A program made the translations under genes and the position numbers. Below the pieces are notes generated by a model. It saw only the letters and a list, made by a program, of their open reading frames with translations, was not told the DNA's origin and searched no databases. Below are positions 1-11,057 of a stretch of 64,000 nt of DNA, piece after piece. The DNA is from Stomoxys calcitrans (taxonomy: Eukaryota > Arthropoda > Insecta > Diptera > Muscidae). The stretch lies in NCBI RefSeq assembly GCF_963082655.1, contig NC_081554.1, positions 48,759,169 through 48,823,168 on the forward strand, given 5' to 3'. Within the stretch, counting starts at the first letter, position 1. Each line of letters opens with the position of its first letter.

Positions 1-95
1 GAATAGGTATAGGTATTGATATAGGTGTAGCTATAGGTATAGATATAGGTATAGGTATAAGTATTGGTAAAGGTATAGGGGTAACGATAGGGTAG
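1..95. repeat. Degenerate ATAGGT microsatellite
   Basis: Imperfect tandem hexamers of the ATAGGT/GTATAG type fill the first ~95 bases and run off the left edge, so the true length is unknown. The following ~190 bases show no recognisable feature. Confidence 0.85.
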
Positions 96-286
96 TGAGA
101 TAAAATGTACCACGAGTTAACATGTAGAATGATATAAAGATGGGTTGTGGCGTCGGTTTAGTAGCCCATTAACGGGAAAACTTGAAGAAATTACTACGAA
201 AAACGAAGAGGATTAAAAACCCATTTTCCTGTGTTGAAGACCCACACAAACGTTAAAGGGACCATGATTTGCGTATCTGCAATTGA

Positions 287-1060
287 AATGTGCCAGACAT
301 TACTGTCATACAGGAAATGCAAAGGCTCGGAAAAGGCTCCACAACAACACCAAGGGCTGATGCCCTACATTATAGATGCCATGAAATGAGCCATGAATTT
401 GGTTGTGGATTTGTGGTTAGTCGTAGCCTGAACCACCTTGTCTCCAGGTCTACTCCAGTGGATGAGAGGCTAGTTACAGTCCGTATTAAAGTTAAATTCT
501 TCCACATTAGCCTTATTTATGCTAATGTTGCGATGGTAGACAAGGACGAACAGACTAAAGATATTTTCTACGAGCGCCTATAAAGAGAATATGACCGCTG
601 TCCCGCCCATGATTTTAAAATCGTTCTGGGAGATTTTAATGTGAATACTAGGAAAGAAAACATCTTTGGTTGGCCCAACACTCGAAATATTTGGCCTACA
701 CGAAGACACTTTCGATAATGGAATGAGGCTATTAGACTTCGCCACGGCAAAGAACATGATGGTCATCAGCACCATAGTATAATTTCGCACGACCACATGG
801 CTGTCACCCCACCAAAACACGAAAAACCAAATATATCATGTTGTAATGGATGGAAGATGTTCAAACAGCGTGCTAGGTGTACGATCGATCCGACGCGCGA
901 ACTTTGATTCGGATAATTACCTTGTCACAACAAAGGTTCGCACATGACATAGTGTGGCGAGAAACATACGATATGATACTGCACGGAAGTTGCACGTCGG
1001 AAAGCTGCAACCACAACAGGTGTCAACGGCGTACGGCACTCGACTGACCCAATTGCTTGG
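287..1060 (+). pseudogene. RTE-like LINE endonuclease fragment
   Basis: Remnant of the apurinic-type endonuclease domain of an RTE/BovB-like non-LTR retrotransposon. Recognisable pieces in order are ITVIQEMQRLGKG (near 300), EFGCGFVVSR (near 395), TPVDERL (near 450), the core motif IVLGDFNVN (near 620), and VDGRC...SDNYLVTTKVR (near 845-940). The reading frame is broken: a stop follows FYERL at 581-583, and later motifs lie in shifted frames. No reverse transcriptase follows; the sequence passes into repeat X near 1060. Part of it recurs at 21008-21180, inside a segmental duplication. A dead, 5'- and 3'-truncated copy. Confidence 0.8.
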
Positions 1061-1687
1061 GATAGGGATGGTGATGGGGATGGGATTCCCCCCATGTAAC
1101 CGTTGCCTTTTAGCAGACTGCTGTGCCGTTTCCGAAACTAGACTACTGGCTTTGGGGGTAGCCTGTGCTGCGAATCTCCGAGCCGTATTAAGAAGATCTC
1201 TCTCTTATCGTTGAGAGTTTAAGGATCATTCTCTCCAAGCCTCTCAATAAACCTGAGAGCTATGCACCTTTCATTATTCCAGCCTCTTAAAGAGCGTATT
1301 AATTTGTCAAAGAAGGCCGAAAGCCTAGGCAAATTACAATGCATGCGAAGATATAACAGGTTTGCCATTGTCCTCAGGGCTCAAACCAGGTGTCTTCTTC
1401 AAAAGCCCCTGCAGACCACTCGTTTGTCAGCTGGTGGAGCCTGGCGTAGCCGTTGCATTTGCATTTTTGCAGCTATTGCGGAAGCAATAAATTGCACTTT
1501 TCAAATCCCAAAAATATCGCCTTTAATTGGGATTACTCATAAATTACATGCAAAAGAAGAAGGCAAGGCCTTACTGTGATACAATAGTTTTTATTTTGAT
1601 AAAAATCTATCTATCATACATTCAAAATGGTTTATATACTTTTCCTCTAATTATATGCTACATGCAAACTATGAGAAATTATTAAAA
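1061..1687 (+). repeat. Unknown repeat X plus flank shared with 21.2-21.8 kb
   Basis: Not a recognised gene. The first ~210 bases belong to a repeat also found at 4582-4806 (-), 20872-21007, 21181-21420 and 24303-24552 (-). One frame of it keeps the same peptide pattern in several copies (CAVSE..L.A.GV.CAANLRA). The rest (to ~1687) aligns with 21400-21767 and belongs to the segmental duplication. It ends in an A-rich stretch into which a Helentron-like element is inserted. Confidence 0.6.
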
Positions 1688-3028
1688 AAAAAACGTTTTT
1701 ATACCCTCCACCATAAGATGGGGGGTATACTAATTTCGTCATTCTGTTTGTAACTACTCGAAATATTCGTCTGAGACCCCATAAAGTATATATATTCTTG
1801 ATCGTCGTGACATTTTATGTCGATCTAGCCATGTCCGTCCGTCTGTCCGTCCGTCCGTCCGTCTGTCTGTCTGTCGAAAGCACGCTAACTTCCGAAGGAG
1901 TAAAGCTAGCCGCTTGAAATTTCGCACAAATACTTCTTATTAGTGTAGGTCGGTTGGTATTGTAAATCGGCCACATCGGTCCATGTTTTGACATAGCTGC
2001 CATATTAACCGATCTTGGGTCTTGACTTCTTGAGCCTCTAGAGTGCGCAATTCTTATTCGATTGGAATGAAATTTTGCACGACGTGTTTTGCTATGATAT
2101 CAAACAACTGTGCCAAGTATGGTTCAAATCGGTACATAACCTGATATAGCTGCCATATAAACCGATCTTGGGTCTTGACTTCTTGAGCCTCTAGAGTACG
2201 CAATTGTTATCCGATTGGAATGGAATTTCGCACGACGTGTTTTGTTATGATACCCAACAACTGTGCCAAGTATGGTTTAAATCGGTCCATAACCTGATAT
2301 AGCTGCCATATAAACCGATCTGGGGTCTTGACTTCTTGAGCCTCTAGAGGGCACAATTCTTGTCCGATTTGAATGAATTTTTGCACGAGGTATTTCGTTA
2401 TGATATCCAACAACTGTGCCAAGTATGGTTGAAATCGGTTCATAACCTGATATAGCTGTCATATAAACAGATCTGGGGATTTGACTTCTTGAGCTTCTAG
2501 AGGGCGCAATTCTTATCCGATTTGGCTGAAATTTTGCATGACGTATTTTATTTTTACTTTCAACAACGGTTCAAATCGGTTCATAACCTGATATAGCTGC
2601 CATATAAACCGATCTGGGATCTTGACTTCTTGACCCCTAGAGGTCGCAATTATTATCCGATATGCCTGAAATTTTGTACGATGGATTCTCTTATGACCAT
2701 CAACAAACGTGTTTTTGTTATGGTCTAAATCGGTCTATAGCCCGATACAGATCCCATATAAATCGTTCTCTCTATTTTACTTCGTGAGCCCCAATGGGCT
2801 CAATTCTTATACGAATTGGCTGAAATTTTACACAGGTCTCCAACATATAATTTAATTGTGTTCCGAACCGGACCATATCTTGATATCGTTTTAATAGCAG
2901 AGCAACTCTTTTCTTATATCCTTTTTTGCCTAAGAAGAGATGCCGGGAAAAGAACTCGATAAATGCGATCCATGGTGGAGGGTATATAAGATTCGGGCCG
3001 GCCGAACTTAGCACGCTTTTACTTGTTT
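1688..3028 (+). mobile_element. Helentron-like element, subtype A (DINE-1/mini-me type)
   Basis: Non-autonomous element. The left end is a hairpin-forming TATACCCTCCACCATAAG...GGGGGTATAC. A (GTCC/GTCT)n tract follows at ~1827-1875, then several ~140-bp internal units with the core TATAGCTGCCATATAAACCG. The right end is GGTGGAGGGTATATAAG, a near-palindrome TTCGGGCCGGCCGAA, and GCACGCTTTTACTTG. The start TATACCCTCCACC is the inverted complement of GGTGGAGGGTATA near the end. This is the architecture known for DINE-1/Helentron elements. No coding capacity. The second copy of the flanking duplication (22.0 kb) lacks it, so its boundaries are real. Confidence 0.8.
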
Positions 3029-3174
3029 TATTTGTAACATTCTCAACACAGTTCAAATAACAATTATAATATCATTAACTGACTTCGAGTATCGATAAAT
3101 ATGATTAACTACCTGTATTAGTAGATTTTCGGACTTTAACGAACAAAGCAATAATCAAACTAAAATTGTCGAAA

Positions 3175-3818
3175 ATGTTGTTAACAATTTTCAAATACTT
3201 ATTAATCGTTATCTGGTTGAAGCAGGTAACATATTGTAGTTACTAATATTTTTATTCAATATGGGAATATTTTTAATAAATTTCAGTTCTATTGTGGCCA
3301 ATTTACAATAACAAAAATTAATTGTAAATCATTTGATCCGGAATTTTTGAAATTTGATCTGTGTCAGATCGCTCCTACCTCAAAGAATTTTCCGGGAATG
3401 TCGATTGATATACGATTTTTTTCAATTGCCCATTAAAAACGCTCAAATACGTGTTATCTTTGGGTCTTGCAGTGAAACACGCGTGCCAGCTTTTAATCAA
3501 AGTTGGGATGCCTGTGCTTTTATGAAAGATCGTAAAACTAATAGGGCATTGGGTCGCTTATACCAATACATTGCGCCGTATACTAACATTAACCATACCT
3601 GTCCCTACAACGTGAGTTGCATCCAATTTCCAAATACCCCTTGAAATGTTAAGGAAACATCGTGAACCCGAAACTTCCTTAAATATGATATATTTTTTCT
3701 TAATTTGTTGTTTTTTTTCTATTTTTAACACAGCATGATATACGCATTGCGAATCAAAGCATCAATTGATGGCAAAAAGCGATTATCCATAGACGTTTTT
3801 TCAGACTACAAACTTTAG
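3175..3818 (+). pseudogene. DUF1091 secreted-protein pseudogene (copy 1)
   Basis: Broken paralogue of the intact gene at 22219-23161. Exon 1 (3175-3225) encodes a signal peptide, MLLTIFKYLLIVIWLKQ, followed by a GTAACA donor. Exon 2 (3287-3611) begins after TTTCAG and holds the family core: INCKSFDP, DLCQIAP, WDACAFMKD, TNINHTCPYN. Its frame breaks in a T-run at ~3415-3422, where it has seven Ts against six in the intact copy. Exon 3 (3734-3818) starts HDIRIAN but has lost 62 bp relative to the intact copy, adding a frameshift and an early stop. Homology with the other copy ends just past the stop codon (~3821). Two independent lesions make function very unlikely. Confidence 0.9.
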
Positions 3819-3821
3819 GTG

Positions 3822-4581
3822 AAAATTGTTGCTACTTCGGCCACATAAGTGTAAATCCGGCGATAAATATATATAGGAGCTATATCCAAATCTGAACCGA
3901 TTTTGATAAAATATTGCAGATAGGTTAGGATCAGTGACAAAACAATCAGTGTCAAATTTTGTGCAGATCGGTTGAAAATTTTAGTTACTACAGCCATTAA
4001 AGTGCAAATCGGGCGATACATATATATGGGAGCTAAGCCAAATCTGAATCGATATTGATGAAATAATGCAGATTGTTTAAGATCAATAACAAAACAATCC
4101 GTGCCAAATTTTGTGCAGATCGGTTGAAATTTGTAGTTACTATGGCCATTTAAATGGACCTCGGGCGATATATATAAGTGGGAACTATATCTAAATGTGA
4201 ACCGATTTTGATGAAATCTTGCAGAAATATTGAGATCAAAAAACAATCCGTAGCAATTGTAGTTACTACAGACATTAAAGCCCAATCGGGCGATACATGT
4301 ATGTGGGAGCTATATCTAAATCTGAACCGATTCTTGCCAAAATCAATAGCGGAGTCCAATAAAGTGTCATGTGCAAAATTTCGTGACGATTAGACAACAA
4401 ATACGACCTGTACCTTGCTTACAAGGATACATTGACTCACAGACGAACATGGCTAAATCGAAGCAGAAAGTGATTCTGAGTCGATCGGTATACTTATCAA
4501 TGGTCTAGCTTTTCTCCTTTTTAGCGTTGCAAGCACAAACTTATAATACCCTGTACCACAGTGGTGGCATAGGGTATAATT
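3822..4581 (-). mobile_element. Helentron-like element, subtype D
   Basis: Three to four ~140-bp units with the core GGGAGCTATATCTAAATC, read on the minus strand as GATTTAGATATAGCTCCC. The right-hand end (minus-strand start) carries TATACCCTATGCCACCAC and CAGGGTATTATAAG, matching the subtype D terminal arrangement. The 3' end abuts the end of the DUF1091 duplication at 3821. Non-coding. Confidence 0.65.
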
Positions 4582-4806
4582 AGAGGTGGAGTAGTTATTC
4601 CCATCGCATTTAGGTTTATTGAGAGGCTTGGTGCCAATGATCCTAACACTCTTTCCGAGAAGAAGAGAGGCTTCCCTAATCATGCTCTAGGATGCACTGC
4701 ACAGACTACACCAAAAGCTACAAGTTTAGATTCCGGCACAGCGGTATGCCGAAAGGCTGTGATCACCTGGAGTGCACCCATCCCCAGAAGAACAAAGACG
4801 GAAAAA
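4582..4806 (-). repeat. Repeat X fragment
   Basis: Same family as 24303-24552 (-); both copies share their two edges (GTAGTTATTCCCATCG or a close match, and GAAGAACAAAGACGG). Function unknown. Confidence 0.6.
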
Positions 4807-5055
4807 GTGTTCAGAATTAGATATTAACTGATTCTTTCGAAATATGACAGGAATGATTTTCTTATGACCCTTTGTATTACTGATGAATTTCATAAAAATC
4901 GGTTGAGAATTAGATATAGCACCCATATATATATTTCACCCGATTTTCATTTCTAGATCCAGCGCAAACACATTTATTCACCAATCTTCCCAAAATTTTG
5001 CGCAATGCTTTTTTCGACAACTTTCGAAAAGTTTGTCGGAAATCTTATCAGATTT
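4807..5055 (+). mobile_element. Helentron-like subtype D fragment
   Basis: One to two internal units (CGAAATATGACAGGAATGA, GATATAGCACCCATATATA) without termini. Internal fragment only. Confidence 0.55.
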
Positions 5056-5062
5056 AGATGCA

Positions 5063-5429
5063 AATGCAAATTTGCCCATGAACATTCCATAAAGGAACTG
5101 GGGCAAACTTCTTACAAATCAATGAGTGCTGTCTGATTCAATTTTAAGCTCAATGATAAGGAACCTCCATTTTACAGCCGAGTCCGAACGGCGTGCCGCA
5201 GAGCGACACCTCTTTGGGGAGAAGTTTTAACATGGCAAAGTAGCTGACTAATGTCGCCAACATTAGGAGGGGATTATCACCGATGTGAGAGAATAGTTTA
5301 ACTATTGGAGTCACTTGATAGTGAAAAAATTCGGCAGAACCCGGCCGGGATTCGAACTTGGGCCCACGAAACAACAGCGAGAGCCGTTGCCATTGTCTAG
5401 CATTCGAAGCCATCACTATAACTTTTAAC
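5063..5429 (-). mobile_element. tRNA-derived SINE with alternative head
   Basis: The minus-strand 5' part has a pol III box B-like AGTTCGAATCCC. The 3' body is shared with the SINEs at 37705, 42597, 56089 and 62918 (CCCCTCCTAATG, ACACCTCTTTGG, TGCCCATGAACATTCC, all as seen on the plus strand or its complement). AGATGCA occurs at both edges (5056-5062 and 5430-5436), consistent with a target-site duplication. The head differs from that of the other copies, which carry a GGCGCAGAGGTTAGC-type box A. Confidence 0.7.
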
Positions 5430-5431
5430 AG

Positions 5432-6236
5432 ATGCATAGAATCATGTGCACTGTGGAAGTAGTGTCATTGTCGCAGACAAAAAATTTGTCTTTACACAAA
5501 AACACACGCATTGGGGAAAGTACAGTTAATAGACAGGGTTGTCGAGAGTGGTTAATGTGGTATTTGTATTATAGAGGTGTTTTCACCACAAATACGATAC
5601 AAATACAACATACCAACGTACGGCCCTTGAAGCCATCACACCTAACATGGTTGAAAAGACTTCTATCCAAAGACGAAACGCGTCCCATAGTGGTTGGTGT
5701 GTGTTGCGAACTCCGGTTTTCCTTTTCCATTTGCAAAGAAAATCTCCGATCATTGAGCTCGTCTCGAAAGAGAAACAACCAAAAATTGTGAAATTTAATA
5801 ATCTTCGCCCTAACAGGCAAGAAACTTGAAAGTGAAATGCACAGAGTCATGTGCACCGTAGAAGTAGTGTAATTGTCGCAGACAAAAAATTTGTCATTAC
5901 ACGAAAACACATGTATTGGGAAAAGTACAGCTAATAGACAGGGTTGTCGAGCGTGATTAATGTGGTATTTGTATCATAGAGGCATTTTCGCAATAAATAT
6001 GATTCAAATACAAAATACTAATGCACGGCCCTTAAAGCCAACACACCTAACATGGTTGAAAAGACTTCTAACCAAAGACGAAACGTGTCCCATAGTGGTT
6101 GGTGTGTGTTGCGGACTCCGGCTTTCCTTTTCCATTTGCAAAGAAAATCTCCGATTATTGAGCTCGTCTCGAAAGAGAAACAAACTAGAATTATGAAATC
6201 TTATGATTTTCGCCCTGACAGACAAAAAAACTTGAA
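5432..6236. repeat. Tandem direct duplication, ~405-bp unit
   Basis: Unit 1 (5432-5836) and unit 2 (5837 to about 6236) align throughout. Shared blocks include AATTTGTC near the start, ACCTAACATGGTTGAAAAGA, GTTGGTGTGTGTTGCG and TCTCGAAAGAGAAACAA. Both strands have open stretches of 60-130 codons in each unit (for example minus-strand RRFSLQMEKE and RSLFNHVRC), kept despite substitutions, but there is no recognisable domain, start context or splice structure. I do not recognise the element. The bases from 6237 to 6489 hold nothing I can name. Confidence 0.7.
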
Positions 6237-6489
6237 AAATGAAAATTTTCGCCGTGTTTGCATTTCCAGCGTTCCCATTTCCAGCAGACAATTTTTTGCT
6301 ACTGCAAAAGTCTTTGTCGCTTTTACTAACAAACTTCTCTGAGTGTACAATTTTTATAATATTGTATACAAACCTTTGAAGCCAAGAAGCAACCATGAAC
6401 ACTAGAAGTTCAGTTAGCTAATGTAATGAAATATTTGTTTTGTGTTTTGTACTCGTAAAAGAGGGCGCGCCGGATCGCGTCTATCTGGG

Positions 6490-6580
6490 CTAGTAAGAAG
6501 TAGTTATGCAAAATTTCAAGCGCCTAGCTTTACTCCTTCGAAAGTTGGTGCTCTTCGACAGATAGACGGATGGACATGAT
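6490..6580 (-). mobile_element. Helentron-like subtype A fragment
   Basis: Carries the diagnostic CTAGCTTTACTCCTTCGAAAG block, then GACAGATAGACGGATGGACATG, as next to the GTCY tract of full subtype A elements. The following 6581-6850 is unannotated sequence with no domain I can identify. Confidence 0.55.
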
Positions 6581-6854
6581 AAGGTTAGTTTAGGTTTAAG
6601 TGACAGTCTGTCATCAGACTCACTTGGACGTTTTCGTCCAATGTGATACCACAAGAACAGAAGAAAGGAGATGCCTTCTAGTTCGTACCGTTGAACTATC
6701 CAGATCGCTTTAAAAAGCCTTGCAATTTGCAAACGTCCACATCCGCTAAATTAGACTAGCTCTCAAAGAAATGAGAACCTAAAGTGGAACTCCTTCTGAC
6801 TGCTAGTGCGGGACACACTTGCTTTGCTTGAAGATTATTTCATGCAAATTTTGA

Positions 6855-7503
6855 CAGTGATTGCGTCTCAAATGGTCCATCCGCTTAGTCCAAATTTTGG
6901 CATACTCTTTCCAACATTTCGGCCGGTATCTGACGAATAAATGTTTCAATGTTGACTTCCAATGCGTCAATTAAAGCAGGCATGTCTGTATAGACATGAG
7001 CTTTAACATAGACCCACAAAAAATTTTCTACAGGCCCGAACATGAAATAAAATGTTCACCGAACTCGCCTCTCGATAAGTCCATTGTTACTCGTGCTGTG
7101 TGGCATGAGGCACCGCCTTGTTGAAACCACATGTTATGCAAGTCAAGCTTTTGCATTTTGGGCAAATAAAGATAAGTTAGATACATCTAACGATAGCGCT
7201 CACCATTCACAATTACGTTTGAATTCGCATCATATTTGAAGAAATACGATCCAATGATGCCACCAGCCCATAAACCGCACCAAACTGTGACTTTTTCTGG
7301 TTGCATTGGTAGCTCTTGCAATATTTCCGGCTGATATTCATTCCAAAACAATTCTGCTTATTTACGTACCCAATGAGGCAAAAATCAGCTTCGTCGATGG
7401 TTGGAAGAAGCGCAAGATGAACTTTCTCAAAAGAGCACGCATTTCGATAGCAAAATTCAATAATTTGGAAGCGTGGTTCCTTTGTAAGACGATTCATGGT
7501 TAA
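6855..7503 (-). pseudogene. Decayed DDE transposase (IS630/Tc1-mariner-like)
   Basis: The minus strand reads, in broken frames, NRLTKEPRFQIIEFCYRN (7500-7447), an internal deletion, then EADFCLIGYVNKQNC (near 7385) and FGAVYGLVA. Farther on come a QQGGASCHT segment (near 7115), FLWVYVKAHVYTD (near 7000) and PAEMLERVCQN (near 6920). The intact relatives I know have FSDEAHFWLNGYVNKQN, QQDGATCHT and an acidic residue before FLWGYVK. Here the second catalytic Asp is Gly and the stretch holding the third is deleted. It is dead. No terminal inverted repeats were identified. The 7504-7849 interval holds nothing I can name. Confidence 0.75.
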
Positions 7504-7849
7504 ATTATAGACCAAACTGAAGACAGTTAAACAAAATACTAAAAGTGTAAGAGCTGTTTAAACCAGCTTAAAAAATCACCCTTTATATTAACTTCGTACT
7601 TTGTAGGATGCGAAGTTACTAATAGATCAAGAGTATAAATTCGCTGCCCTTCGACAGCCGGAATGTGCGTCAGTGCTAATACACTAATAGCACTCCAAAG
7701 TCATGTGGTTCGAATGGAAAAACCAGGAGGAGCAATGGACATTTAAATACCCACCAAAAACGTATTGCCTAGAAAATCCTTCAACATTTTCGTTATAGAC
7801 ACGAACAGAGCTAGCGTTGAAGCCATTAACAGAAGCCTCCATTTCCAGA

Positions 7850-8030
7850 TATAGCAGCTATATCAGGTTATGGACCGATTTGAACCATACTTGGCACAGT
7901 TATTGGATATCGGAATAAAACACGTCGTGCAAAATTTCATTCCAATCGGATAAGAATTGCGCACTCTAGAGGCTCAAAAAGTCAAAACCCAAGATCGGTT
8001 TATAAGGCTTGCAGTACGTTTTAATATATA
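7850..8030 (-). mobile_element. Helentron-like subtype A fragment
   Basis: About one internal unit: CAGCTATATCAGGTTATGG, AACACGTCGTGCAAAATTTC, TCTAGAGGCTCAAAAAGTC. No termini. Confidence 0.65.
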
Positions 8031-8049
8031 TGGCTATCATAAGCGGATT

Positions 8050-8620
8050 TGTAGTCCAAGAAAATCTGATGAGTATCTTTCAGCTTGTCTTAAGTGCTGT
8101 ACAGTTTCAAAACCTTATTGCTAAGGTCAAACAATATTGAGTTTTACTCCAGTATTTTTCGGGTGTCCAAGAATCAAACAAACGAAATTGCTTTAAACGG
8201 ATCTTCTGTAACTATCCACAATACATTGTTATCATAAAAACTGATACATAAAATAAATAACAAAAAGAGGTCAGCCTTATTAATAAAAAAAAAAAAAAAT
8301 TTTGCTGTCATTGATAATAACTATCAAGCTGTCATTGATGTTCAATTTTGTTACATAAAAATGTACTTAAAACCGTGAACCATAAGATCATTTGATAACG
8401 ATCAATCGATTAAATTCAAAAGCCATAAATTTAAATGATACATCATTACATATTGTTTTTCTTATATAAAATACTATAAAAACTTGTCCCCAAGGCCGGA
8501 GATACGGTCCATGCCCAAAAAAACTGGACAAATATTAAATATTTATCGAATAGGAAAATATGGGCATCAAATGAGAGGTATGTGGAAGTAGAGTACAACT
8601 TTCATAAAAAAAATGTAGTT
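8050..8620. repeat. Unknown AT-rich repeat F, copy 1
   Basis: Aligns with 40150-40640, 50755-51050 and 61561-61930. Shared blocks include TTGAGTTTTACTCCAG, TTTTTCGGGTGTCCAA, ACAAAAAGAGGTCAGCC and CTTAAAACCGTGAACCATAA. No open frame, no terminal repeats and no tRNA-like promoter were seen. An internal A-run at 8284-8299 is copy-specific. Confidence 0.6.
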
Positions 8621-8699
8621 GAAGCATTTTTGGGGCGTGGATCATGTAACCGCAAAAAACCAAAAAAAAAATTTTCGCCAAACAAACTTCTTTTGTGAC

Positions 8700-8792
8700 A
8701 AACGCTGGAACTTAGGTTAGGTTGAAAAAAAGGTTGCGGATATTAATCCGCCTCACGCCACTAATCGGCTTGTTGTACGCTCTAAATACTAA
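8700..8792 (-). mobile_element. LINE-L 3' UTR fragment
   Basis: Matches the 3'-terminal non-coding part of LINE-L copies at 32065 and 55395 (AGGTTAGGTTGAAAA, ATTAATCCGCCTCA, TAATCGGCTTGTTGT). No coding sequence. Confidence 0.6.
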
Positions 8793-9994
8793 ACAAGTAA
8801 AAGCGTGCTAAGTTCAGCCGGGTCGAATCTTTTGTCAAGTTCTTTGAATGACTTTGTCAAATAGGAAAACACCACCTGCAAAATTTCAGGTAAATCGAGT
8901 AAAAATTGCGCCCTCTAGACGCTCAAAGAGTCAAACTGTAAGATCGGTTTTTATGGCAGCTATATCAGGTTATACACCGATTTAAACCATTCTTTGCACA
9001 GTTGTTGGAAGTCACAACAAAACACGTCATGCAAAATTTCATCCAAATCCGATAAGAATTGCGCCCTCTAGTGGCTCAAGAAGTCTAATCTGGAGATCGG
9101 TTTATGTGGCGGCAATATCAGGTTATAAACTGATTTAGAATATACTTGGCACAATTATTGGAAGTCATTCCAAAACACTTCATGCTAAATTTCAGCCAAA
9201 TCGAATAAAAACTGCGCCCTCTGGAAGCTCTAGAAGTCAAGACCCAAGGTCGGTTTATACGGCAGCTATATCAGGTTATCAACCGATTTAGACCATAACT
9301 AGCACAGTTGTTACAAGTGGTACCAAAACACCACGTGCAGAATTTCAAGCAAATAGGATGGGAATTTCTCGCTCTATTGGCTCAAGAAGTCAAGATCCAA
9401 GATCGGTTTATATGACAGCTATACCAGATTATGAACCGATTTAAATCATACTTAACACAGTTGTTGGAAGTGATACCAAAACATTATATGCAAAATTTCA
9501 ACCAAATCGGAAGAGAATTGCGCCCTCTCGAAGCCCTATGAAGTCTAATCGGGAGATCGGTTTATATAGCATCTATATCAGGATAGGGACTGATTCAGAT
9601 CCTACTCTACACAGTTGTTAATAGTCAAAATAAAACACTTCATGCAAAATTTTTGCCAAATCGGAATAGAATTGCGCCCTCTAGAAGCTCACAAGTCAAA
9701 ATCCAAGATCGGTTTATATGGCAGCTTTATCAAAACATGGACCGATATAACCCATTTACAATCGCAGCCGACCTATACTAATAAAAAGTATTTGTACAAA
9801 ATTTCAAGCGGCTAGCTTTACTCCTTCGAAAGTTAACGTTCTATCGACAGACGGACAGACGGACATGGATCGACTTAAAATCATATGACGACCAAGAATA
9901 TATATATACTTTATGGGGTCTTAGACGAATATTTCGAGGAGTTACAAACAGAATGACGAAATTAGTGTACCCCATATCCTTTGGTGAAGGGTTT
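8793..9994 (-). mobile_element. Helentron-like element, subtype A
   Basis: Near-complete element on the minus strand. Its 3' end (AACAAGTAAAAGCGTGCTAA, then a TTCAGCCGGGTCGAA near-palindrome) lies at 8793. About seven internal ~140-bp units follow, then the GTCY remnant (GACAGACGGACAGACGGACA, 9850) and the 5' block GGGGTCTTAGACGAATATTTCG. It ends in GTACCCCATATCC...GGTGAAGGG near 9990. Non-coding. Confidence 0.75.
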
Positions 9995-10760
9995 AAAAAC
10001 GATTTCGAAAAAGAAAATCTAAATAGGAATTCGGTGCTGCTTACAAAAACCTTAATTGTTCACCATGCCACGCCCCTAAGTTGGTTCATGTCTGGTATTG
10101 TGTCACCATCTAAGTACCGGTATCTAGAAAATGCTTCAACGTCTCATCACTTTTCCCACATGCATACACTTGTCACACCGATTTTGCATAAGTGAGCTCG
10201 TAGTCCTATGTGTCTCGTTATGATACCAATAGCTATACTGAAATCCTTCCTACTTCCTTTCAGTATTAGCCTCGTCCTCTCACTATGCGAATCACCCCAA
10301 AAGATTTTCGCCATCCTATCTACTGTTTCGCTGTTCCACAGTGTTACATGCGCGTTCGTCGCCCACGCCCTCAACTCGGACTGCGTCGACCCGAATGGCA
10401 TCGGGTTAACCAAGTTTATTGACGGCAGTTCTCTTGCCTTCACTGCCAAGTCGTCTTTCCTATCATTCCCCCTTACTCCGTTATGGACCGGCACCCATAC
10501 GATGCGGATTGTGCCATCCTCAGAGAAGGCGTTAATGTCCTTCATGCAAGACTTTTCGTGCCCTTATCGTCCCGGTTGCTATTGCCCTTATGGCCATTTT
10601 ACTGTCCGTACTGATGTTCCCACTCCACGTCCTCGCGTTAGCACCACACCACCTCATGCATTCCATGATCGCCCGGACGAATATCTTCAGTTCTTGTTGT
10701 GTGGTACGGTTTTTCCGCATTTGTAATGAACACAACGTTTGAGTCGCTGCATCCGACATG
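9995..10760 (-). pseudogene. LINE-L ORF2 C-terminal fragment (RNase H domain)
   Basis: The minus strand encodes the RNase H part of an RNase H-bearing non-LTR retrotransposon (I/LOA-like group). Pieces are ISTDSKMAIRAI (catalytic Asp), VWVPVHNGVRGNDRKDDLA (the His/Asp-bearing end of RNase H), LPSINLVNPMPFGS, ATNAHVTLWNSETV, and IGIITRHIGLRAHLCKIG, which leads to a zinc-knuckle-like tail. One frame change separates the first half (10759-10532) from the second (10545-10147). The 3' UTR is at 9995-10146. Truncated at its 5' side near 10760. Minus-strand LINE linker pieces continue through 10885-10925. Confidence 0.8.
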
Positions 10761-11057
10761 TAGATGAAGCCTGGCTATAGGAGCCAGTCAATCTAGGAGT
10801 TTGTCAATAACAGGCTGTTATTCAACCAGTGATTCAACCGCCAAGTCTTCAAAGGTGTCAAAAATGTAATCACCCATAAAAGTTTTGACTCAGACATAAT
10901 TTCTCCAACAACGATAGACCATGCATAACAGTGACAAACGTTGTCTGTTGTCTCCAGTAGTAGTAGTCGTAGTTCCAGCGTTTCTTCGCTGGATACCTTT
11001 CATTCTTGATATATGGAACATGTTAGTCGGGATTTCAACAAGAAAGTAGGAATAGTG

